From NCBI RefSeq assembly GCF_041080625.1, contig NZ_CP163518.1:3906001-3970000 (forward strand): a stretch of 64,000 bases of DNA, written 5' to 3'. Numbering within the stretch: the stretch's first letter is position 1; every line of letters starts with the position of its first letter. Source of the stretch: Streptomyces sp. CG1 (GTDB taxonomy: Bacteria > Actinomycetota > Actinomycetes > Streptomycetales > Streptomycetaceae). The notes beneath the pieces were generated by a model. It was not told the DNA's origin. It was given only the letters and a program-made list of their open reading frames with translations, and made no database searches. Shown here one piece after another: positions 46,166-55,700 of this stretch. The position numbers and the translations under genes are program-made.

Positions 46166-46768
46166 TCAGGGTGCCTGACCGGGGCGGGGCGTCAGTGGGG
46201 TGGTGTTGCTCAGGCACCAGTCCAGGACCGCCGGCCAAGAGCCGTAACCCGCGTCGAGGTCCAGGTGGGCGGCGGTCGGGAGGATGTCGGCGGGGATGCC
46301 CAGAGGCTCGGCGTAGACCCGCTCCGCGCCCTCGGGGCAGTAGGGGTCGTCGGCGCCGGCGACCAGCCGCGTGGGGGTGGGCAAGGGCGGATCCAGGGCC
46401 GGGGGGACAAAGGCCGAGATCTCCGGGATACCGGCGACGGTGGCCGGGGACGGCGGAGCGACCAGCAGCACTCGGTCCGCGTACCGCAGCTGCTTCAGGC
46501 CGCGGCAAGCGGCATGCAGCCACAGCACCGCGGACAGGCTGTGGGCGACCACGACCCGCTCCGTCGAGCCTGATCCGTTCAACTCCTCCAGGTGACCGGC
46601 GAGTTCGGTGAGCCAGACCTCCAGCTCCGGGGCGTCCGGGTCGGGCAGCTGGGGATAGGTGACCCGGTGGCCCCGTTCGGTGAGCCGGGTGGCGAGCCAG
46701 TGCTGCCAGTGGCCCTCGGGGCGGTGGTTCTGCCAGCCGTGGAGGATGAGGTACGAGTGCGTGGTCAT
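46166..46768 (-). CDS. RBBP9/YdeN-family alpha/beta hydrolase
   Basis: A 200-residue small serine hydrolase. The N-terminal LILHGWQNHRPEGHWQHWLA is typical of the RBBP9/YdeN group. The nucleophile lies in VVVAHSLSAVLWLHA (AHSLG-like elbow), the acid in RLVAGADDPYCPEG and the histidine in ILPTAAHLDLDAGYGSWP. Its substrate is unknown. The ATG of MTTHSYLIL was chosen over a longer reading that would enter the neighbouring promoter. It is divergent from a LysR gene 77 bases away, which is its likely regulator. Confidence 0.88.
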   Translation of the reverse strand: MTTHSYLILHGWQNHRPEGHWQHWLATRLTERGHRVTYPQLPDPDAPELEVWLTELAGHLEELNGSGSTERVVVAHSLSAVLWLHAACRGLKQLRYADRVLLVAPPSPATVAGIPEISAFVPPALDPPLPTPTRLVAGADDPYCPEGAERVYAEPLGIPADILPTAAHLDLDAGYGSWPAVLDWCLSNTTPLTPRPGQAP

Positions 46769-46845
46769 GGGTGCGATGCTGGCCGAGCTCACTGCTGCGG
46801 TCCAGTTAATGTTTCCGCGTGGAACAGGTAAGCGGAACCTTCACC

Positions 46846-47760
46846 ATGGACGTGCGGCGGCTGACCGTGCTGCGCGAGCTGGAGCGTAGGGGCAGCCTGG
46901 CCCGTACCGCCGAGGCCCTGCATCTGACCCCGTCAGCCGTGTCCCAGCAGATCGCGGCGCTGGCCCGGGAGTTCGGAGCGCCGCTGACCGAGCGCGAGGG
47001 GCGGGGCGTACGGCTGACCGGTCAGGCCCGGATCCTGCTCGGCCACGCCGAGGCCATCGCCGCCCAGCTGGAGCGCGCACGGGCCGACCTGGCGGCGTAC
47101 GGAGCGGGCGGGCGCGGGCAGGTCACGATCGGCTGCTTCGGCAGCGGCATCCTCGGACTGGTGCCGCCCGCCCTGCGTGCGCTGGCCGCACGGCTTCCGC
47201 ACGTCCGGGTGGACGTGGTGGAGGCCGAGCCCCCGGATGTGTTCACGGCGCTCGACGCGGGCCGGCTGGACGTGGTGGTGGCCGTCGACTTCGCTGCGGC
47301 CCCGCCACACACCGACCGCCGCTACTGCCGTACCGATCTGCTGACGGACGTCCTCGACGTGGCGGTCCCGGAGGACCATCCGCTGGCCGCCCGTGACCGC
47401 GTCCCGCTGCGCGAACTGGCTACCGCTCCATGGATCGTGGGCGCGGCCGAGAGCTGCTGCGGCGCGGTGGCCCGCGCGGTGTGCGCGGCGGCGGGCTTCA
47501 CCCCGGACATCCGCCACCCGGTGAACGACTGGGGCGCCCTGATCGCTCTGGTGGAGGCGGGTGCCGGGGTGGCGCTGGTGCCGCGCCTGGTCCGGCCGCT
47601 GTACGCCCGGCGAAGCCTCGCCGTCCGGCCGGTGGCGGGCGAGCCGCCGTCCCGCAACGTGTTCGCCGCGGTTCGGGCGGGGGCGGAGGGGGATCCGGTA
47701 CTGGGGGCGGTGCGTGAGCAACTCCGTACATCCGCCGCCGAGTTGGCGGAGACCGGCTGA
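46846..47760 (+). CDS. LysR-family transcriptional regulator
   Basis: A 304-residue LysR regulator. The DNA-binding helix-turn-helix is RLTVLRELERRGSLARTAEA followed by LHLTPSAVSQQIAALAREFG. The effector domain starts with GQVTIGCFGSGILGLVP and contains GAGVALVPRLVRPLY near its end. I chose the ATG of MDVRRLTVL, since LysR proteins begin close to this segment; a GTG nine codons upstream is possible. It is divergent from the small hydrolase gene and probably controls it. The inducer is unknown. Confidence 0.87.
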   Translation: MDVRRLTVLRELERRGSLARTAEALHLTPSAVSQQIAALAREFGAPLTEREGRGVRLTGQARILLGHAEAIAAQLERARADLAAYGAGGRGQVTIGCFGSGILGLVPPALRALAARLPHVRVDVVEAEPPDVFTALDAGRLDVVVAVDFAAAPPHTDRRYCRTDLLTDVLDVAVPEDHPLAARDRVPLRELATAPWIVGAAESCCGAVARAVCAAAGFTPDIRHPVNDWGALIALVEAGAGVALVPRLVRPLYARRSLAVRPVAGEPPSRNVFAAVRAGAEGDPVLGAVREQLRTSAAELAETG

Positions 47761-47864
47761 CCAGTTTCCGACACTGCGGACAACTCCCTCTGGTGTGACG
47801 CATGTTGCTCCGATAGCTTCCGGCGCACATGTGTCTCACAACAGTCACACAGGGGAGAGTGCGC

Positions 47865-49283
47865 ATGCGCAAGGCGCTCAGATGGCTGCTGACGCTCGTG
47901 GTGCTCATAGGCACGCTGAGCGGCACAGCGGCAGGAGCGGCCACCGCCGCCCGGTCCGAGCCCACCGACATCAAGGACCGGTTGCTCGCCATACCGGGCA
48001 TGAGCCTGATCCAGGAGGAGCCATACCCTGGCTACCGCTACTTCGTCCTGAACTACACCCAGCCGGTCGACCACCGCCACCCGGACCGCGGCACCTTCCA
48101 GCAGCGGATCACCGTGCTGCACAAGGACACCAGCCGTCCGACGGTCTTCTACACCAGCGGCTACAACGTCTCCACGAACCCGTCCCGCAGCGAGCCCACC
48201 CGGATCGTGGACGGCAACCAGGTCTCCCTGGAGTACCGCTTCTTCACGCCGTCCCGCCCCGACCCCGCCGACTGGTCCAAGCTCGACATCTGGCAGGCGG
48301 CGAGCGACCAGCACCGCGTGTTCGAGGCGCTCAAGCCGGTCTACGGCGGCCACTGGATCGCCACCGGCGGCTCCAAGGGCGGTATGACGGCGACGTACTA
48401 CGAGCGCTTCTACCCGCGTGACATGGACGGCGTGGTCGCCTACGTCGCCCCCAACGACGTCGTCAACGACGAGGACTCGGCCTACGACCGCTTCTTCACC
48501 AGGGTCGGCACCAAGGAGTGCCGGGACCGGCTGGACGCCGTCCAGCGGGAGGCACTGGTGCGCCGGGAGCCGCTGGAGAAGCGGTACGCGCAGTACGCCG
48601 CCGACAAGGGGTACACCTTCGGCACCATCGGCGGGCTGGACAAGGCGTATGAAGCGGTCGTCCTCGACTATGTGTGGGGCTTCTGGCAGTACAGCCTGCT
48701 GAAGGACTGCGACACCGTACCGGCGGACGCGGCGACCGCGAGCGACGACGCGATCTGGACGTCGGTCGACACCATCTCCGGTTTCTCCGCCTACACCGAC
48801 CAGGGGCTCGCACCGTTCACGCCGTACTACTACCAGGCCGGCACCCAGCTGGGCTCGCCGACCATCCACTTCCCGTACATCGAGCGGAAGTTGATCCGGT
48901 ACCGCTACCAGCCGCCGCGCAACTTCGTGCCCCGGTCCATCCCGATGCACTTCGAGCCGTACGCGATGCGGGACGTGGACACCTGGGTACGGCATCACGC
49001 CACGCACATGCTCTTCGTGTACGGCCAGAACGACCCCTGGGGCTCGGAGCGGTTCCGGCTGGGCGCGGGCGCCCGTGACTCCTACGTCTTCACCGCGCCC
49101 GGCATGAACCACGGCGCGAACGTGGCGGGCCTGGTGCCGGGTCAGAACTCCTTCGCCACGGGGCGCATCCTGCAGTGGGCGGGAGTCTCCGCGGCCGACG
49201 CAGCCCGGGGCAAGCCCCTGGCCCGCTTCGACACCCAGTTGGACGGGCAGAATCCCGCGCGCGAGCCTGCGCTCAGGCCGTAG
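47865..49283 (+). CDS. Secreted S37-family tripeptidyl aminopeptidase
   Basis: A 472-residue extracellular protease resembling family S37, whose members include the PS-10 and prolyl tripeptidyl aminopeptidases of Streptomyces. A Sec signal is present (MRKALRWLLTLVVLIGTLSG, cleavage near GAATAAR). The catalytic serine lies in WIATGGSKGGMTATYY, the likely acid in MLFVYGQNDPWGSERF and the histidine in APGMNHGANVAGL. FFTPSRPDPADWSKLDIWQA is a family-typical stretch. The start is the ATG after AGGGGAGAG. It should remove tripeptides from protein ends outside the cell. Confidence 0.9.
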   Translation: MRKALRWLLTLVVLIGTLSGTAAGAATAARSEPTDIKDRLLAIPGMSLIQEEPYPGYRYFVLNYTQPVDHRHPDRGTFQQRITVLHKDTSRPTVFYTSGYNVSTNPSRSEPTRIVDGNQVSLEYRFFTPSRPDPADWSKLDIWQAASDQHRVFEALKPVYGGHWIATGGSKGGMTATYYERFYPRDMDGVVAYVAPNDVVNDEDSAYDRFFTRVGTKECRDRLDAVQREALVRREPLEKRYAQYAADKGYTFGTIGGLDKAYEAVVLDYVWGFWQYSLLKDCDTVPADAATASDDAIWTSVDTISGFSAYTDQGLAPFTPYYYQAGTQLGSPTIHFPYIERKLIRYRYQPPRNFVPRSIPMHFEPYAMRDVDTWVRHHATHMLFVYGQNDPWGSERFRLGAGARDSYVFTAPGMNHGANVAGLVPGQNSFATGRILQWAGVSAADAARGKPLARFDTQLDGQNPAREPALRP

Positions 49284-49287
49284 AAAC

Positions 49288-49878
49288 TCATACCCGGCTT
49301 GCGCAGCCCACCGGATCGCTCCCGCCCAGCTGGACGTACAGCGTCGTCGACGCGGGGCAGTCGTCGCGTGTCGGCGCCGCCTTGGTGATGCGGTACTGGG
49401 GCCGGTGGGTGCCCGAGCCGTCGCACGGGGTCTCGCGGACCTGGCCTTCGCCGGAGGTGTAGACGCAGTCGCCCGGGATCGTGCGCGGGCCGCCCCCGCC
49501 ACCGGGGTCGCCGGGGTGCGGGGGCTCCAGGTTGCGCATACAGGCGTAGCCCGGGGAGATCGCGGTCTGGGCGCTGATGTGCAGCACGAAGTCGGTCGTC
49601 GCCGGGCACAGGGGGCCGTCGGTGGCCGCGCCGTCGTAGCGGGCGACGACCCTGGCCGCCGCCCGCTCGCTGGTGCAGGGCACCTCGGTGAAGCTGGTCG
49701 TGCCGAAGGAACTGCACTCGCCGACCGCGAGGAACTCGGCGCCGTAGCCGCCGGTCGTGGCCGGGGTGGGGCGGGCGTCGCCGACGGGGGCGCCCGCCGG
49801 GCCCCGGCAGCCGGTCAGCAGAGCGGCCGGCAGCAGGCACGCGAGGCACACGGCTCCGACGGCACCTTTCCCACGCAT
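49288..49878 (-). CDS. Putative lipoprotein of unknown function
   Basis: A 196-residue protein with a lipoprotein signal (MRGKGAVGAVCLACLLPAAL followed by lipobox LTGC, modified Cys at about residue 24). The mature part has paired cysteines spaced through it (GECSSFGTTSFTEVPC; CPATTDF; DCVYTSGEGQVRETPCD) and a Gly/Pro-rich linker in the middle. It looks like two copies of a small domain that resembles membrane-anchored septum-type extracellular modules of actinomycetes. I do not recognise a family with certainty. It converges on the protease gene with only 4 bases between stops. Confidence 0.75.
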   Translation of the reverse strand: MRGKGAVGAVCLACLLPAALLTGCRGPAGAPVGDARPTPATTGGYGAEFLAVGECSSFGTTSFTEVPCTSERAAARVVARYDGAATDGPLCPATTDFVLHISAQTAISPGYACMRNLEPPHPGDPGGGGGPRTIPGDCVYTSGEGQVRETPCDGSGTHRPQYRITKAAPTRDDCPASTTLYVQLGGSDPVGCASRV

Positions 49879-49990
49879 CGCCACCCCCCTGACACCCCGC
49901 TCCAGCGTGGCCCTTGGCGGCGCGGCCACGCCAGCCATTCGGGAGGGTTTCCGCCTGTTGGGGGTAGTACGCCGGGTGTGTGGCGTACGG

Positions 49991-51802
49991 CTAGTACGTC
50001 AGCCCGTGCCCGATGGGGTACAGCACCTGTGCGGGGTCGTCGGCCCGCTGCACCGGCACCGGCAGCCTGCCGCGCGGTGCCACGCGTCCGGCGATCACCC
50101 GGGCGGCGGCCCGCACTTCGACGTCCGTCCAGCCGTAGGACGCCAAGCAGCCCTTGACGGAGGGGTATTGGGCCACGTCGTAGGGATTGCGGAGGGCGAG
50201 GGCCGCCAGGGGCCTGCCCGTGGCCTGCAGTTGTGACACCAGCGTCCGCTGTGCGTTGCCGGCCGTCACGTTGTACGTCGCCACGACCACCGCGTCCGCG
50301 CCCTGTGCGGCCGTGACCGCCTGCGCGATGGTCTCGGCGGAGGGCGCGGTGCCCGTGGACAGGGTGGTGGCGGTGAAGCCCAGCTCGGTGAGGGCGGCGG
50401 CCAGCACGCCGGTGGGCGGGCCGGTGGTGCCGGTGGGGGAATCCGGGTCGGCGCCGACCACCAGGATCCGGCGCTCGGTGCGGGGGTCGAAGGGGAGGGC
50501 GTGGTCCTCGTTGACCAGCAGGGTCGTGGTGCGCTCGGCGATCCGGTCGGCGGCGGCCAGGTGCGCCTTGGTGCCCACGGTGCGCTCGATGCCGGCCCGG
50601 CTGGTGTACGGCTGGTCGAAGAGTCCGAGCCGGGCCTTGAGGCGCAGGATGCGCAGGATCGATTCGTCGAGGCGGGACTCGGTCAGCTCACCGTCCTGTA
50701 CGGCCTTCAGTACGGCGTGCCAGGCCACGACGATCGAGGGCGGGTTGAGCAGCTGGTCGACCCCGGCCTTCAGCGCGAGCACCGGCACCCGGTCGTCGCC
50801 GTACTTCGTGCGGACGCCCTGCATGCCGAGGGAGTCGGTGATGACGACGCCGTCGTAGCCGAGTTCGCCGCGGAGGATGCCGGTGAGGATGGGGTGGGAG
50901 AGGGTGGCCGGGTCGCCGGAGTCGTCCAGGGCCGGGAACTGGATGTGCGCGGTCATGATCGAGTCGATGTCCGCGGCGATCGCCGCCCGGAAGGGGACGG
51001 CGTCCAGCTTCTCCCACAGGTCCCGGCTGTGGGTGATGACCGGGAAGCCGGTGTGGCTGTCGACGGCGGTGTCGCCGTGGCCCGGGAAGTGCTTGGCGGT
51101 CGCCGCGACCCGGGACGCCTGATAGCCCCGCACCTCGGCGGCCACCAGTGCGCCGACCGCGTCCGGGTCGGCACCGAACGACCGTACGCCGATGATGGGG
51201 TTGGCCGGGTTCACGTTGACGTCGGCGTCCGGGGAGTAGTCCTGGTTGATGCCCATCGCGCGCAGTTCGGCGCCGGAGATCCGGCCGAGGGTACGCGCGT
51301 CGGAGCGGGAGCCGGCGGCACCGACGGCCATGGCGCCGGGGAAGAGGGTGGCGGGCTTGCCGACCCGGCAGACCGCGCCGTGCTCCTGGTCGGTGGAGAT
51401 GAGCACCGGCAGGCCGCGCGGCTGGTCCAGGGAGGCTTTCTGGATGCCGTCGGAGAGGTCCGCGATCTGGTGCGGGTCACGGGTGTTGTGGGCCCAGGTG
51501 AAGTAGATGATGCCGCCGACGCGGTACTTCGCGATCAGCTCGGCGGCCGTGCGGACGCCGATCTCCTTGAGGTTGGCGTCGATGTCGGCCTGGTCGGGGG
51601 CGGTGGCGGAGTGGCCGTAGACCCGCATCACGAAGAGCTGGCCGACCTTCTCCTCCAGCGTCATGCCGGAGATCAGGGCGCGCAGCCGGCGGGGGTCGGG
51701 AGGTGCGGCGGCGTGGGCGGTGGCCGGTACGGTCAGCGCGGCGGTGAGGCCCGCGGTGGCGGTGAGGACGGCACGTCTGGACGGTCTGCCGGTGTCGGAC
51801 AC
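49991..51802 (-). CDS. Family 3 glycoside hydrolase, NagZ-like beta-N-acetylglucosaminidase, Tat-exported
   Basis: A 603-residue secreted glycosidase. The N-terminus has a twin-arginine signal (RPSRRAVLTATAGLTAALTV, cleavage near AHAA). The catalytic domain contains TAKHFPGHGDTAVDSHTGFP, the NagZ-type motif with the Asp-His acid/base pair, and the nucleophile Asp in GVVITDSLGMQGV. A GH3 C-terminal domain follows (RRILVVGADPDSPTG; TYNVTAGNAQRTL). It should release N-acetylglucosamine from peptidoglycan or chitin fragments outside the cell. GTG start with GGAAGGAG upstream. An inverted repeat lies 32 bases before it. Confidence 0.92.
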   Translation of the reverse strand: MSDTGRPSRRAVLTATAGLTAALTVPATAHAAAPPDPRRLRALISGMTLEEKVGQLFVMRVYGHSATAPDQADIDANLKEIGVRTAAELIAKYRVGGIIYFTWAHNTRDPHQIADLSDGIQKASLDQPRGLPVLISTDQEHGAVCRVGKPATLFPGAMAVGAAGSRSDARTLGRISGAELRAMGINQDYSPDADVNVNPANPIIGVRSFGADPDAVGALVAAEVRGYQASRVAATAKHFPGHGDTAVDSHTGFPVITHSRDLWEKLDAVPFRAAIAADIDSIMTAHIQFPALDDSGDPATLSHPILTGILRGELGYDGVVITDSLGMQGVRTKYGDDRVPVLALKAGVDQLLNPPSIVVAWHAVLKAVQDGELTESRLDESILRILRLKARLGLFDQPYTSRAGIERTVGTKAHLAAADRIAERTTTLLVNEDHALPFDPRTERRILVVGADPDSPTGTTGPPTGVLAAALTELGFTATTLSTGTAPSAETIAQAVTAAQGADAVVVATYNVTAGNAQRTLVSQLQATGRPLAALALRNPYDVAQYPSVKGCLASYGWTDVEVRAAARVIAGRVAPRGRLPVPVQRADDPAQVLYPIGHGLTY

Positions 51803-51833
51803 TTGCGCTCCTTCCAGAGGAGAACCGCTGAAG

Positions 51834-51870
51834 GAAACTTCCAAGGGGTCACCAATATCCGGGAAGTTTC
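51834..51870. promoter_or_regulatory. Inverted repeat upstream of the GH3 glycosidase
   Basis: GAAACTTCC (51834-51842) and GGAAGTTTC (51862-51870) are perfect 9-bp arms 19 bases apart, just upstream of the GH3 gene. Arms of this GAAACTTCC type resemble sites of RpiR/ROK-class sugar regulators, but no regulator is adjacent. The remaining sequence up to 52100 shows no gene. Confidence 0.45.
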
Positions 51871-52100
51871 TTTCCGTCAAGGGACAGCACAGTAACCGGA
51901 AGAGGAGCCGCCATCGGCGCATTGAGGGGGGCGCGCCGATGGCGACGGGCTGTCGGCCGGATGCGGCGGAGAGGGTGAGTCGGCGCTCGCTGCCAGGCGT
52001 GCAGGCCGACACCGCACCACGGAGACTCGTCCGGCAACCCGGCCATTGGACGGGCGAGGGACCGGGCCGGTTCCCGCCGCCCCGGTGTCCCCGTTCATCC

Positions 52101-52258
52101 GCAGCCGAGATCCCCGGCTCCAAGTCCCTCACCGCACGCGCGCTGTTGCTCGCAGCCACCGCCGGCGGCGCCGCGATCGCGCCGTTCGCCTCCGGCTGCG
52201 TCCGCAAGACTTCCCGGAGTTCCACGAGGTGTTCGCGCGGCTGCCGGAAGCGGGCTGA
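52101..52258 (+). pseudogene. Remnant of aroA (EPSP synthase): N-terminus joined to C-terminus
   Basis: AEIPGSKSLTARALLLAATA is the phosphoenolpyruvate-binding start of EPSP synthase, with the PGSKS loop. Within a few codons it runs into SGCVRKT and then, after loss of one base, FPEFHEVFARLPEAG and a stop. This matches the C-terminal end of EPSP synthases (CxxKTFPxF...). About 380 residues between the two ends are missing. The full-length enzyme of about 430 residues must be encoded elsewhere, so this is a scar of a lost second copy. Confidence 0.75.
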
Positions 52259-52281
52259 CCGGGCGGGCCGTCAGCGGGCCA

Positions 52282-52674
52282 TCAGCACAGTATCCAGCCC
52301 GAGCTGACCGACCCCGAGCCCACCGAACCTCTGATCCACACGCAGCGGTGGCCGGCGTGGACGGTGATCGGGCCCGCGTGGTACCTGTAGCTGCCCTGGT
52401 CGACGACCGGCCGGCCGCCGCGGGCCTGGACGCTGACGGACATCGTCTGGGTGGTGCCGGGATGGCGGGCCACGGTGATGGCGCAGACGTAGCCGTTGTT
52501 GTTGTAGATCTGGGTTTCCCCGGTACCGAACGGCAGGGTCCGCACCTGGCGGCCTGCGCAGCCGTCGGCCGCGGCCGCCTGGGCGGCGCCGGATGTCATC
52601 AGGCCGAGCGTCCCGGCCGCGGCCAGCACGGCCGCACCCAGCGCCAGACGCCGACGTATTGCACCACTGTCCAT
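52282..52674 (-). CDS. Small secreted protein of unknown function
   Basis: A 130-residue protein with a Sec signal (RRRLALGAAVLAAAGTLGLM, cleavage after AQA/AAA). The mature domain of about 95 residues is rich in beta-type residues and has Cys near the start (DGCAGRQVRTLPF), in the middle (NGYVCAITVARH) and at the end (HRCVWIRGSVG ... GWILC), probably two disulfides. Proteins of this sort are common in Streptomyces secretomes. I cannot name a family. The ATG follows GGGGGAGGA. It is downstream of, and on the same strand as, the ABC exporter gene, 87 bases away. Confidence 0.75.
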   Translation of the reverse strand: MDSGAIRRRLALGAAVLAAAGTLGLMTSGAAQAAAADGCAGRQVRTLPFGTGETQIYNNNGYVCAITVARHPGTTQTMSVSVQARGGRPVVDQGSYRYHAGPITVHAGHRCVWIRGSVGSGSVSSGWILC

Positions 52675-52761
52675 TGTCGTCCTCCCCCAGCCATGATCCT
52701 GTCCCCCGATTTCCGTACTGCTGTACGGACGCACGACGTATGTCGGATGGTTGCACGGCCG

Positions 52762-55700
52762 TCAGCGGGACGCGGTGACCGGCTCCTCCGGTTCGGCGCG
52801 GCCGACGAAGGTGCGCCACAGTTCGGCGTACCGGCCGTCGCGGGCCAGGAGTTCGTCGTGGGTACCGTCCTCCGCGACCCGGCCGTGGTCCACCACGACC
52901 ACCCGGTCCGCGCGGGCCGCCGTGGTGAGGCGATGGGCGACCACCAGCGTCGTACGACGGCCCGCCAGGCGGTCGGTGGCCTGGTTGACCTGCGCCTCCG
53001 TGGCCAGATCCAGGGCGGCCGTGGCCTCGTCCAGCAGGAGTATGTCCGGGTCGACCAGCTCGGCGCGGGCCAGGGCGATCAGCTGGCGCTGGCCGGCCGA
53101 CAGGTTCCGGCCGCGCTCGGCGACCTCATGCAGATAGCCGCCGTCGAGGGTGGCGATCATCTCGTGTGCGCCCACCGCCCGCGCCGCCGCCTCCACCTCG
53201 GCGTCGGTGGCGTCGGGACGGCCGTAGGCGATGGCGTCCCGGACCGTGCCCGGGAAGAGGTACGCCTCCTGCGGGACGACGCCGAGGCGGTGCCGGTACG
53301 AGGTCAGGTCCAGGGCGCGCAGATCCGTGCCGTCGACCGTGACCCGGCCGCCGGTGGGGTCGTAGAACCGGGCCACCAGCTTGACGAGCGTGGACTTGCC
53401 GGCGCCCGTCTCGCCGACGAAGGCCACCGTCTGCCCGGCGGGGATCGTCAGGTCGATGCCGGTGAGCGCCTCTTCGTCGGCCCCGTACGCGAAGCGCACG
53501 TCCTCGAAGGCGATGTCGCCACGCAGGGACAGCACCTCCAGCGGCTCGTCCGCGGACTTCGTGGAGGTCGGCTCGCGCAGCAGCTCCTGGATGCGGCCCA
53601 GCGAGACCGTCGCCTGCTGGTAGCCGTCGAAGACCTGGGACAGCTGCTGGACCGGGGCGAAGAACAGGTCGATATAGAGGAGGTAGGCGACCAGGGCGCC
53701 CGTGGTCAGGGTCGCCGCCTCCACCCGGTGCGCGCCCGCGATCAGCACGGAGGCCGCCGCGACGGACGACAGGAGCTGTACGAACGGGAAGTAGACGGAT
53801 ATCAGCCACTGGCCGCGGATACGGGCGTGCCGGTAGCTGTCGCTGCGCTCGGCGAACCGCCGTCCGCCGTCCCGCTCGCGCCGGAAAGCCTGCACGATCC
53901 GCAGCCCGGCGACCGACTCCTGCAGGTCCGCGTTGACCGCCGACACGCGTTCGCGGGCGAGTTCGTACGCCTTCACGCTCGCCCGGCGGAAGAAGAAGGT
54001 CGCGACGATCAGCGGGGGCAGCGTCGCGAAGACGACGAGGGCGAGCTGGATGTCGATCACCAGCAGGGCGACCATGATGCCGAAGAAGGTGACGACCGAG
54101 ACGAACGCGGTGACCAGCCCGGTCTGCAGGAACGTGGACAGCGCGTCCACGTCGGTCGTCATCCGGGTCATGATCCGGCCGGTCAGCTCGCGCTCGTAGT
54201 AGTCGAGCCCGAGCCGCTGGAGCTGGGCGAAGATCTTCAGACGGAGGGAGTAGAGCACCCTTTCGCCCGTTCGGCCGGTCATCCGGGTCTCGCCGATCTG
54301 TGCCATCCACTGGACGAGGACGGTCAGCAGACCGAGCAGCGAGGCCGCCCACACGGCGCCGAGGGCCATCTTCGTGACGCCCGCGTCGATGCCGTGCCGG
54401 ATCAGCACCGGCAGCAGCAGGCCCGCGCCCGCGTCCACGGCGACCAGCAGCAGGCTGAGCAGGAGGGGCGGGCCGAAGCCGCGCAGCAGGCGGCGCAGTC
54501 CGTAGGAGTCCTCGCGCCCGACCGCTCGGGCCTCGTCTATGTCCGGGGTGTCGGTGGCCGGGGGCAGCGCCGCCACCTGGGCGAGCAGCTCCGGGGTGGC
54601 CGGGGTGCCGGAGAGCGCCTGGTCCTTCGGCGCCCGGTCGCCCGTCCACAGCCTCGGGGTCACTCCCCGCTCGGCGTCGAACTCGGCGTCCAGCTCCTCG
54701 CGGACGGAGTTGTCCTCCTGCGGCACGGCGGGCTCGACACGGCCCGGGGAGACCCCGCCCAGCTCGTCCGGGTCGGTCAGCAGCCGCCGGTAGAGCGCCG
54801 AGCGCTGCTGGAGTTCCTCGTGGGTGCCGAGGTCCGCGAGCCGGCCGCCGTCGAGGACGGCGATGCGGTCGGCGAGGTTGAGGGTGGAGCGGCGGTGCGC
54901 GATGAGCAGGGTCGTACGGCCCTCCATCACCTGCTTCAGCGCCTCGTGTATCTCGTGCTCGACCTGGGCGTCCACGGCCGAGGTGGCGTCGTCCAGGACG
55001 AGGAGTCGCGGGTCGGTGAGCAGGGCGCGGGCGAGCGCGACGCGCTGGCGCTGGCCGCCGGAGAGGGTCAGGCCCTGCTCGCCGACCTTGGTGTCGTACC
55101 CCTCGGGGAGTTCCCTGATGAAACGGTCCGCCTGGGCGGCGCGGGCGGCGGCCTCGATCTCCTCCCGGGTGGCGTCCGGGCGGCCGTAGGCGATGTTGGA
55201 GCGGACGGTGTCCGAGAAGAGGAAGGAGTCCTCGGGGACGAGCCCGATCGCGGCCCTCAGGCTGTCCAGGGTCAGCTCGCGCACGTCGTGGCCGCCGATC
55301 AGGACGGCGCCGTGGGTGACGTCGTAGAAGCGCGGGAGCAGCAGGGAGAGGGTGGACTTGCCGGATCCGGAGGAGCCGACGACGGCGAGGGTCTCGCCTG
55401 GGCGTATCTCGAAGGTCAGTCCGTCGAGCACCTTGGATCCGCCGTCGTAGCCGAAGGACACGTCGTCGAACTCGACGGTCGCGGGCGCGTCGGCGGGGAG
55501 GGTCTTGGTGCCTTCGTGGAGCGTCGGCTCGGTGTCGATCAGCTCCAGGACGCGCTCGGTGCCGGCCCGGGCCTGCTGGCCGACCGTGAGGACCATCGCG
55601 AGCATGCGGACCGGGCCGACCAGCTGGGCGAGATAGCTGGAGAAGGCGACGAAGGTGCCGAGCGTGATGTTCCCGCGCACGGCCAGCCAGCCGCCGAGCG

